Source: an uncultured Oscillospiraceae bacterium
GTDB taxonomy: Bacteria > Bacillota > Clostridia > Oscillospirales > Oscillospiraceae
Direction: 5' to 3'
Assembly (NCBI GenBank): GCA_900759385.1
Contig: CAAEUZ010000028.1
Coordinates: 1-35,621, forward strand
Length of the DNA: 35,621 nucleotides
The position numbers were made by a program, and so were the translations under genes. The notes beneath the pieces were generated by a model. The model saw only the letters and a list, made by a program, of their open reading frames with translations. It was not told the origin of the DNA and did no database searches. Below are positions 29,139-35,621 of the stretch, one piece after another. Each line of letters begins with the position of its first letter. Position 1 is the stretch's first letter.

Positions 29139-29411
29139 TTACTTGCCCGTCTTGCTGCCGGAGTGGCCGCGGAAGGTGCGGGTGGGCGCGAATTCGCCCA
29201 GCTTGTGGCCGACCATGTCCTCGGTAATGTAGACGGGGACGTGACGGCGGCCGTCGTGCACGGCGATGGTGTGGCCGACAAAGGACGGGAATATCGTGCT
29301 GGCGCGGCTCCAGGTCTTGAGGACCTTCTTCTCGCCGGCCTTGTTGAGCTCGTCCACGCGCTTGAGCAACTCAGGAGCGGCGAACGGCCCTTTCTTAATG
29401 CTTCTGCTCAT
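29139..29411 (-). CDS. rpsS: 30S ribosomal protein S19
   Basis: At 90 residues S19 binds the 30S head with S13. It has MSRSIKKGPFAAPELLKRVD, TWSRASTIFPSFVGHTIAVH and VGHKLGEFAPTRTFRGHSGS. AGGAGG lies upstream of the ATG. Confidence 0.98.
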   Translation of the reverse strand: MSRSIKKGPFAAPELLKRVDELNKAGEKKVLKTWSRASTIFPSFVGHTIAVHDGRRHVPVYITEDMVGHKLGEFAPTRTFRGHSGSKTGK

Positions 29412-29426
29412 TAGTCGTTACCCTCC

Positions 29427-30263
<837 letters not shown>

Positions 30264-30278
30264 CTCTCATATCCTCCC

Positions 30279-30575
30279 TTACGCCATGTTCTCGAAGATC
30301 TCGATGTTCTTCGAGTCCGCGCTGAGCTTCACGACGGCCTTCTTCCAGGTCCTGGTGTAGCCCTTGGGATACGCGCCGGTGCGCTTTTCCTTGCCCTTGA
30401 CGGTGGTCGTGGTGACCTTGATGACGGTCACGTCGAAGATCTCCTCAATGGCCTTCTTGATCTCAATCTTGTTCGCGTCCTTCGCAACCTCGAAGGCGTA
30501 CTTCTTTATGTCAAGGTCCTCCATCGACTGCTCAGTGATGATGGGACGGATGACGATATCGTAAGCGGAAGTCAT
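30279..30575 (-). CDS. rplW: 50S ribosomal protein L23
   Basis: At 98 residues L23 docks SRP and trigger factor at the tunnel exit. It has YDIVIRPIITEQSMEDLDIK, KYAFEVAKDANKIEIKKAIE and the extended loop KGKEKRTGAYPKGYTRTWKK. The ATG overlaps the rplD stop as TGATG. Confidence 0.98.
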   Translation of the reverse strand: MTSAYDIVIRPIITEQSMEDLDIKKYAFEVAKDANKIEIKKAIEEIFDVTVIKVTTTTVKGKEKRTGAYPKGYTRTWKKAVVKLSADSKNIEIFENMA

Positions 30576-31198
30576 CAGGCGAACACCTCCTCAATCTTCT
30601 GCAGCGCGGCCTTGTCGACCACGAGCACACGGTTGTTGAGTATCTCGTAAGCGGAGATGATGGTAGCGGTGGTGACGGTCACGCCGGGGATGTTGCGGGC
30701 GGACTTGTAGACGGCCTCGTCAACGTTCTCGGTGATGACCATGGCCTTGCCCTGGGCGCCGATCTTGGCGAGGAAGTCAGCGAAGGGCTTGGTCTTGACC
30801 TGGTCGACCTTCAGGCCGTCAACAACAAGGATGCACTCCTCGTTGGCCTTGGCGCTCAGGGCGCTCTTGAGGGCCAGGCGGCGGGTCTTCTTGGTCAGGC
30901 TGTAGCGGTAGTCGCGCGGCTTGGGAGCAAAGGCGACGCCGCCGTGGTACCACACGGGGCTGCCGGCGTAACCGGCGCGGGCGCGGCCCGTGCCCTTCTG
31001 ACGCCAGGGCTTCTTGGTGGTGTAGCTGACCTCGCCCTTGGTCAGAGCGCTCTGGGTGCCCTGGCGCTGGTTGGCGAGATAGTTCTTGACGGAAGCATGC
31101 AGGACGGCCTCGTTCGGCTCGACGCCGAAAACGGCCTCGGAGAGGGTGTATTCACCGACTTTGTCGCCTGCCATGTTGTAGATGACTGCTTTAGGCAT
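30575..31198 (-). CDS. rplD: 50S ribosomal protein L4
   Basis: At 207 residues L4 reaches into the exit tunnel; in gamma-proteobacteria it also represses its own S10 operon through the leader RNA. It has QRQGTQSALTKGEVSYTTKK with PWRQKGTGRARAGYAGSPVW (tunnel loop) and YRYSLTKKTRRLALKSALSA. AAGGAGAG lies upstream of the ATG. Whether L4 controls this operon is not known, though the rpsJ leader is highly structured. Confidence 0.98.
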   Translation of the reverse strand: MPKAVIYNMAGDKVGEYTLSEAVFGVEPNEAVLHASVKNYLANQRQGTQSALTKGEVSYTTKKPWRQKGTGRARAGYAGSPVWYHGGVAFAPKPRDYRYSLTKKTRRLALKSALSAKANEECILVVDGLKVDQVKTKPFADFLAKIGAQGKAMVITENVDEAVYKSARNIPGVTVTTATIISAYEILNNRVLVVDKAALQKIEEVFA

Positions 31199-31215
31199 TT
31201 AACTCTCTCCTTTCT

Positions 31216-31914
31216 TTAGCCTCTGGCCGACCGCTTCTGCGGGTTGGTGCTGATGGTCGGGGTGGCGGGGCCCTTGCGCACGAACTTCTTGACGGAGTTC
31301 TTCAGGTACACAATGCCGCCCTTGGGGCCGGGGATGGCGCCGCGCACAACGATCATGTTGAGCTCGGGGTCAACCTTGACAACATCGAGGTTCTGAACAG
31401 TGACCTGCTCCACGCCCATGTGGCCGGCGCCGATCTTGCCCTTGAAAATGCGGCTGGGGTCGGTAGCGGCGTTCATGGAACCGGCGTGACGGTGCACAGG
31501 GCCGGTGCCGTGGGTGGCCTTGAGGCGGTGGGCGCCATGGCGCTTGATGACGCCGGCGTAGCCCTTACCTTTGCTGATGCCGGTGACATCAACGCGCTCG
31601 CCCTCTTTGAACACGTCGGCCTTGAGGACGTCGCCGACGTTCAGAGCGGAGCAATCCTCGAGGCGGAACTCGTGCAGGTGGCGCAGATTGCCCGCGCCGG
31701 ACTTGGCCAGATGGCCGCGCTCCGGCTTGGTGAGCTTCTTCTCGCTGACTTCGTCGAAGCCGAGCTGCACGGAGTCGTAGCCCTCCTTATCGGCCGTCTT
31801 CTTCTGGACGACGACGCAGGGGCCCGCCTCGATAACAGTGACGGGAACGACCTTGCCGGCCTCATCGAAGATCTGCGTCATGCCGACCTTCTTGCCGATG
31901 ATGGCTTTCTTCAT
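31216..31914 (-). CDS. rplC: 50S ribosomal protein L3
   Basis: At 232 residues L3 is one of two 50S assembly initiators. It has MKKAIIGKKVGMTQIFDEAG, KGKGYAGVIKRHGAHRLKAT, HGTGPVHRHAGSMNAATDPS and KGKIGAGHMGVEQVTVQNLD. AGGAGG lies upstream of the ATG. The rpsJ-rplC gap is 115 nt and holds two stem-loops. Confidence 0.98.
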   Translation of the reverse strand: MKKAIIGKKVGMTQIFDEAGKVVPVTVIEAGPCVVVQKKTADKEGYDSVQLGFDEVSEKKLTKPERGHLAKSGAGNLRHLHEFRLEDCSALNVGDVLKADVFKEGERVDVTGISKGKGYAGVIKRHGAHRLKATHGTGPVHRHAGSMNAATDPSRIFKGKIGAGHMGVEQVTVQNLDVVKVDPELNMIVVRGAIPGPKGGIVYLKNSVKKFVRKGPATPTISTNPQKRSARG

Positions 31915-32029
31915 TCTATATCCTCCTAACGGTTATTGGTTGAAGCGGCTCATTGGGCTGTCCGCTCCAACATGACCCTGCCCGTTCACGCAAGTCGCGG
32001 GCAAGCGGGTTAACAATGTTGCTGCGCTC
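31915..32029 (-). promoter_or_regulatory. Structured rpsJ-rplC spacer
   Basis: On the minus strand a 10-bp stem GTTGGAGCGG/CCGCTTCAAC (one G-U pair) and an 8-bp stem CTTGCCCG/CGGGCAGG (one G-U pair) lie one after the other between rpsJ and rplC. There is no T-run and no promoter that I can define. The spacer is long compared with most others in the operon, so it may be a processing or protein-binding site. Confidence 0.45.
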
Positions 32030-32344
32030 TCAGAGCTTGATCTCGATCTCCACGCCGGCGGGGACTTCGACGCTCATCAGGGCCTCGACGGTCTTCTGGG
32101 TGGGGTTCATGATGTCAATGAGGCGCTTGTGCGTGCGGCGCTCGAACTGCTCACGGCTGTACTTGTACTTGTGGACGGCACGCAGGATGGTGACGACCTC
32201 CTTCTTGGTGGGCAGAGGGATGGGGCCGGACACCTTCGCATCGGTGCGGCGCGCAGTCTCGACGATGGTCTCGGCGGCCTTGTCGATGAGCTGGTGGTCG
32301 TAGGCCTTGAGCCTGATGCGGATCATTTTCTTGTTTGCTGCCAT
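32030..32344 (-). CDS. rpsJ: 30S ribosomal protein S10
   Basis: At 104 residues S10 is part of the 30S head and also of the NusB antitermination complex. It has KKMIRIRLKAYDHQLIDKAA, SGPIPLPTKKEVVTILRAVH, SREQFERRTHKRLIDIMNPT and EVPAGVEIEIKL. ATG at 32342-32344 has AGGAGG seven bases upstream. The same frame stays open for 69 further codons upstream, but those fall in the structured leader and do not match S10. It is the first gene of the superoperon. Confidence 0.98.
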   Translation of the reverse strand: MAANKKMIRIRLKAYDHQLIDKAAETIVETARRTDAKVSGPIPLPTKKEVVTILRAVHKYKYSREQFERRTHKRLIDIMNPTQKTVEALMSVEVPAGVEIEIKL

Positions 32345-32613
32345 GTTTTTTCCTCCTGATTCGTACTTGGCCGGCTTGCGCCGTCCAGTGGTACGGCGAG
32401 CTTTTTTCATACACGCATCCGTGCGTATCAGCCCCCGCCCGAAAAACAAACCGGCTTTTGGCCGGCTGCTCCCCGTCGGGCGATATACGCCCGTGTACGG
32501 AAAAAAGCTCATCCGCCCGATTTCGCGCTTAATGCGCCGGACATACTCCACGGAAGTTACCGGCTGAAAGCCGCAATCTCCCGCTTCATCGCATAGTGCG
32601 CCCCTTTCAGGCG
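32345..32613 (-). promoter_or_regulatory. Structured leader of the ribosomal superoperon with terminator-like hairpin
   Basis: The leader is about 270 nt. A perfect 11-bp long-range helix, GAGCTTTTTTC/GAAAAAAGCTC (32500-32510 with 32398-32408), encloses three hairpins: CGGGCG/CGCCCG (32477-32493), a GC-rich AGCCGGC/GCCGGTT hairpin followed by TTTGTTTTT (32442-32467, terminator-like), and ACGCA/TGCGT (32413-32426). Another hairpin, GCCGT/ACGGC (32380-32397), follows. A second GCCGGC (32370-32375) just before the ribosome-binding site could pair with the terminator stem. The layout suggests an attenuation control, possibly by a ribosomal protein; the ligand is unknown. Confidence 0.65.
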
Positions 32614-32620
32614 CCCTGAT

Positions 32621-32649
32621 ATAATATCAAGTACACGGGTGGATGTCAA
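32621..32649 (-). promoter_or_regulatory. Main promoter of the ribosomal superoperon
   Basis: On the minus strand TTGACA (32644-32649) and TATTAT (32621-32626) are exactly 17 bp apart. Just upstream, roughly 32650-32710, the minus strand has A-tracts (AAAAAAATACTAAAAAAC and AAAAATAATC), a good UP element for the alpha C-terminal domain. Start of transcription is expected near 32614. Confidence 0.9.
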
Positions 32650-32743
32650 GAGTTTTTTAGTATTTTTTTATGAAATTTCGAGATTATTTTTGGTGATAAT
32701 TTTTTGCCGCCTCCGGCATGCTAGATTGCGGCCCGCAGTGGCT

Positions 32744-32773
32744 GTCCCGGGAGGGTATATGCCCTCCCGGGAC
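32744..32773. other. Perfect 12-bp hairpin after the NUDIX-DUF1015 gene
   Basis: GTCCCGGGAGGG (32744-32755) and CCCTCCCGGGAC (32762-32773) pair perfectly around a 6-nt loop, 7 nt after the stop of the upstream minus-strand gene. No T-run follows on either strand, so it is not a standard intrinsic terminator. It may protect the mRNA 3' end or act with another factor. Confidence 0.6.
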
Positions 32774-32780
32774 GCAAAGA

Positions 32781-34556
32781 TCACCTTATCGCGCGGCACT
32801 CGAGATAGTAGCGCTTCTCCCTGGCCTCGCCGATGGAAAAGCTCTTTTTCGGATACGGGCCGTGCGCGGCTATATAGGGGAAGAGCTCGTTTTTGTCCAG
32901 CACGGGCAGCATGACCGCAGCGCCGTCAGAAGAGCGGGCCAGGCCGGCGCACTCCGCGTCGCCGTGCACGTAATCGACCCCGCCTCCGTGGGCCGCCAGG
33001 AGCTCGCCTATGAGCCCGTCCGTAAACTCCACCAGCTCTCCGAGCTGCAGGCAGGTGCCTATGTGCCGCACACCGCGCCTGGTCACGACGCTGACCGCAT
33101 TTGCCCCGCCGCGCGGGCAGCGCCGGTCAAAGGCCTCCGCCAGGCATTTTGCCGCCGCGCCGGTCACCAGGCGGTGTATGGGCTTGAACTCCACCGCCGG
33201 GTCATGTATGTTCACTATCTCCGCCAGGGCGTAGCGGGCGGGATGGACGGCGCGCTCTGCCTCGCTGAGCGTGGGCTTGAGCTGCTCCCAGCAGAGCTTG
33301 GCAGCGGCCAGGGAGTGGTTGCCGTCGCCCATGGCGTACTTTATCGCCCCGGGCATGGCGTCGAGCATGGACCGGAGGCGCTCTGCCTCCGCCCCGCCGG
33401 CCCTGGAGCCGCGTATGTGCCCGCCGCCGAGCATGAGCTCAAAGTCGTAGAGTACCTCTCCGCCCGCCGCGGAGGGGATGAGCGTATTTCCCGGGTCGTT
33501 GATGAACACCATGATGTGCGGCAGCTCCAGCGCCGCCCCGGCGCGGATGGCCGCCCTGGGCGGCAGGCGGGACTCCACCGTGCCCTCGGTCGCCCGCACC
33601 GGCGTGGAGGTGCCCTCGGCCCAGTCGTAGCGCTCCAGGTCGAGCTTGCCCACCAGGCCGCGACGCACCTTGCCCGTAGGCAGCGTCCTCTCTACATATA
33701 TATAAGAGTTCTCCACGCAGTCGAAAAGCCCCTGGTTTACATAACTCTCCATGGCTGCATATATCTTCTGCTGCTCGGCCGCCTCGTCAACCTTGCCGAG
33801 GTAGGCTTCGGGCAGCATGAGGCGCAGGGTGCTGGGCGCGTCGCCGGCCAGCCGGTCCGCCTCAGTCCAGTATTCGGGCTCGCTGGTGAACTGGTCGCAG
33901 GCCACACAGCTCCATCTGGACATGTCCGTGCCCGCGCGCGGCAGGAGAATGTCGGCCGGGGTGAAGATGCCCCTGTCCCCCGCTATGGCCTCCATGGCCA
34001 CGCGGGACCAGCCCTCCATATATTCCTCATATCCGCCCAGCTCGGAGATCTTGAGCCACTTGCCCTCCAGCTTCTCCGTCTCGCGGACGCTCACCTCTCC
34101 GGCTACCTCCATGCGGAAGAGGAACCCGAGGTGCACTCGGCTGACCTCGTCGCCCTCCTCGTTTATGACGCCCAGGGGCGTGAGGCTCACCACGTGCTCC
34201 ACGCTGACCTCCTCGGCCACCTCGCGCTCGAGCGCACGCATCAGTATGCCCTCGCGCTCATCGTCGTCCACGCGCTCGATGTGCCCGCCGACGCCGAGGC
34301 TGATCTTGCCGTGCAGCCTGGCCTCTCCGCCGGCATTAAGCCTGCGCGTGGCGTATATCTCGTCGCCGCGGGTGACGGCGACATAGGGTATTATCTGCCT
34401 GTACGACGGGTCGAGCTCCATGTCGGGGCGCAGCAGGAACTGGTGCTCACGCTCCACAAAGGCGAGTATCTCATCGCCGCAGCCCGTTATGAGGCCGTAC
34501 CTGTTCTCTATCCAGGGCGCCAGGCCCGCGGTCTTTACAACCAGAATGTCACTCAT
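32781..34556 (-). CDS. NUDIX hydrolase-DUF1015 fusion protein
   Basis: The protein is 591 residues. Residues 1 to about 195 are a NUDIX phosphoesterase-like domain (YVAVTRGDEIYATRR, GKISLGVGGHIE, then RALEREVAEEVSV as the NUDIX box with Ser in place of the final Gly). Residues about 196-591 are a DUF1015 domain: FTPADILLPRAGTDMSRWSC, SYIYVERTLPTGKVRRGLVG, MVFINDPGNTLIPS and GDGNHSLAAAK (410-420). The last motif is like the ParB/SerK nucleotide-binding motif. Each half normally stands alone, with DUF1015 usually about 400 residues. ATG at 34554-34556 has AAAGGAG five bases upstream and replaces the earlier in-frame start. Function is unknown; a nucleotide or phosphate-metabolite role is inferred. 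Confidence 0.88.
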   Translation of the reverse strand: MSDILVVKTAGLAPWIENRYGLITGCGDEILAFVEREHQFLLRPDMELDPSYRQIIPYVAVTRGDEIYATRRLNAGGEARLHGKISLGVGGHIERVDDDEREGILMRALEREVAEEVSVEHVVSLTPLGVINEEGDEVSRVHLGFLFRMEVAGEVSVRETEKLEGKWLKISELGGYEEYMEGWSRVAMEAIAGDRGIFTPADILLPRAGTDMSRWSCVACDQFTSEPEYWTEADRLAGDAPSTLRLMLPEAYLGKVDEAAEQQKIYAAMESYVNQGLFDCVENSYIYVERTLPTGKVRRGLVGKLDLERYDWAEGTSTPVRATEGTVESRLPPRAAIRAGAALELPHIMVFINDPGNTLIPSAAGGEVLYDFELMLGGGHIRGSRAGGAEAERLRSMLDAMPGAIKYAMGDGNHSLAAAKLCWEQLKPTLSEAERAVHPARYALAEIVNIHDPAVEFKPIHRLVTGAAAKCLAEAFDRRCPRGGANAVSVVTRRGVRHIGTCLQLGELVEFTDGLIGELLAAHGGGVDYVHGDAECAGLARSSDGAAVMLPVLDKNELFPYIAAHGPYPKKSFSIGEAREKRYYLECRAIR

Positions 34557-34573
34557 AGCTGCTCCTTTGCGCA

Positions 34574-34602
34574 TTGACTTGCGCGTGTATTTGGTCTAAA
34601 AT
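34574..34602 (+). promoter_or_regulatory. Promoter of the alpha/beta hydrolase gene
   Basis: TTGACT (34574-34579) and TAAAAT (34597-34602) are separated by 17 bp, about 40 bp before the start codon. On the opposite strand a TATTAT with a TTGCTT 16 bp away might serve the divergent NUDIX-DUF1015 gene. Confidence 0.8.
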
Positions 34603-34643
34603 CTAATCAAAAATGATAATACCATAAAAGGAGGCAAAAGCAA

Positions 34644-35585
34644 ATGCCGAACATCGCCGAAACCGAGTATTTTTTCACCTCCAGCGAGGGCAAAACGCCC
34701 ATACACGTGCGCGAGTGGACGCCGGACTGCGACCTGAACGGCGTGGTGCAGATCTCGCACGGCATCAATGAGTACATCGGGCGCTACGAGGACTTCGCCC
34801 GTTACCTGGCCTCGAAGGGCTTTGCCGTCGTCGGCAACGACCACCTCGGCCACGGCCGGAGCGTGCTCTCCCCAGAGCGCCTGGGCTACTTCGCCGACAA
34901 TGACGGCTGGTTCTGCGCGGTTGACGATATAGAGGAGCTGCGCCGCCGCACGCACGAGAAGTACCCCGACCTGCCCTATTTCGTCCTGGGCCACTCGATG
35001 GGCAGCTTCCTTGTCCGTACCTGGCTCTCCCGCTGCCCGCAGAGCAAGGTGGACGGCGTCATCCTCTCCGGCACCGGCCAGCCCCCCGCCCCCATCGTAG
35101 CCGCCGGGCGCCTGGCCTGCGACGCGGACATGCTCAAGAACGGCCCCATGCACCGCAGCGAGGCCATATACAACCTGGCCTTCGGTTCTTATAATAAAGG
35201 TATAGAGCCGCTGCGCACGCAGTACGACTGGCTCACGCGCGACGAATCTGTGGTGGACAAATACGCCGCCGACCCTCTGTGCACGTTTATACCCACCACC
35301 AGCCTCATGCGCGACATGATGTTCGGCCTGGGCCTGCTGAACCGCTCCGGCACCATAAACCGCATGCGCCGCGACACGCCCATCATCCTCATGAGCGGCG
35401 ACGCCGACCCCGTCGGCGGCTATGGCATGCAGGTGGCCAGAATCTACCGCGATTACGTGCGCGCCGGGTTCGAGGACGTGGCCTACAAGTTCTACGAGGG
35501 CGCCAGGCACGAGATACTCAACGAGACCAACCGCGAGGATGTGTATAAGGACATCCTGGACTGGCTGTTCGTCAAGCTCGGCTGA
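34644..35585 (+). CDS. Alpha/beta hydrolase (monoacylglycerol lipase-like, S33-like)
   Basis: The 313-residue protein has the serine hydrolase fold. The oxyanion region is SHGINEYIGRYEDFARYLAS (38-57), followed by GNDHLGHGRS (64-73). The nucleophile elbow GHSMGS places Ser118. The acid is probably Asp255 (SGDADPVGG) and the base His289 (GARHEILNE), both in the usual order and spacing of lysophospholipase/monoglyceride lipase proteins. No signal peptide is seen, so it is cytoplasmic. The ATG has AAAGGAGG eleven bases upstream. It is transcribed away from the NUDIX-DUF1015 gene. The substrate is not predictable; esters of small lipids are likely. Confidence 0.93.
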   Translation: MPNIAETEYFFTSSEGKTPIHVREWTPDCDLNGVVQISHGINEYIGRYEDFARYLASKGFAVVGNDHLGHGRSVLSPERLGYFADNDGWFCAVDDIEELRRRTHEKYPDLPYFVLGHSMGSFLVRTWLSRCPQSKVDGVILSGTGQPPAPIVAAGRLACDADMLKNGPMHRSEAIYNLAFGSYNKGIEPLRTQYDWLTRDESVVDKYAADPLCTFIPTTSLMRDMMFGLGLLNRSGTINRMRRDTPIILMSGDADPVGGYGMQVARIYRDYVRAGFEDVAYKFYEGARHEILNETNREDVYKDILDWLFVKLG

Positions 35586-35621
35586 CGCGCCGGCGATATG
35601 TCAATATAAAGACCGAGGCAC

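Noticed and set aside
32345..32551. S10 with 69 extra N-terminal residues
   Set aside because: S10 proteins start near MIRIRLKAYD, and the ATG at 32344 has an ideal ribosome-binding site; the upstream frame covers leader structure.
32718..34577. 619-residue plus-strand frame opposite the NUDIX-DUF1015 gene
   Set aside because: No start site, low-complexity translation and complete overlap with a supported gene.

Overview
This 35.6 kb window looks like a chromosomal segment of a GC-rich, spore-forming Clostridia-class Firmicute, most likely a gut Oscillospirales-type organism. That placement is inferred from several things: SpoIIE, the full Firmicute order of the S10-spc-alpha ribosomal gene cluster, zinc-type S14 and S4, strong AGGAGG-type ribosome-binding sites and heavy G/C use. 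There is no prophage, transposase, rRNA or CRISPR array in the window.

Layout. 1-532 (minus): a tRNA operon Arg(UCU)-His(GUG)-Gln(UUG) behind a consensus promoter. 591-4731 (minus): a MATE transporter, a small membrane protein and spoIIE. 5162-8317: murC (minus) and cca-uracil-DNA glycosylase (plus) diverge from two promoters whose -10 boxes overlap; cca appears to use an ATT start codon. 8576-10028 (plus): a DUF2156 protein overlapping a GNAT acetyltransferase. 10165-11594 (plus): an ECF sigma factor and its membrane-anchored partner. 11625-13179 (minus): two multi-pass membrane proteins (YjdF/DUF2238-like and TVP38/TMEM64-like). 13571-16427 (minus): a second ECF module, with a sigma factor, an anti-sigma-like protein carrying AMIN-like and SPOR-like regions, an SGNH/GDSL esterase and a lipoprotein.

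16564-32649 (minus) is one long ribosomal superoperon: rpsJ-rplC-rplD-rplW-rplB-rpsS-rplV-rpsC-rplP-rpmC-rpsQ-rplN-rplX-rplE-rpsN-rpsH-rplF-rplR-rpsE-rpmD-rplO-secY-adk-map-infA-rpmJ-rpsM-rpsK-rpsD-rpoA-rplQ. It starts at a consensus promoter with A-tracts upstream and a structured leader of about 270 nt, and ends at a strong intrinsic terminator. The remaining right end has a NUDIX-DUF1015 fusion (minus) diverging from an alpha/beta hydrolase (plus).

The most unusual content is non-coding. (1) A 156-nt element occurs twice (4968-5123 and 8329-8484, opposite strands) with no length change, each copy built of two near-identical blocks 94 nt apart around a divergent 21-nt core, and each placed at the 3' end of a gene in the same gene-relative orientation. 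(2) A 300-nt array of nine hairpins (13262-13561) is bounded by two copies of a 32-bp terminator-like repeat. (3) A 324-nt structured segment (25203-25526) splits the normally tight rpsN-rpsH junction. (4) The rpsJ leader contains a terminator-like hairpin inside a long-range 11-bp helix, which suggests attenuation of the whole ribosomal superoperon.
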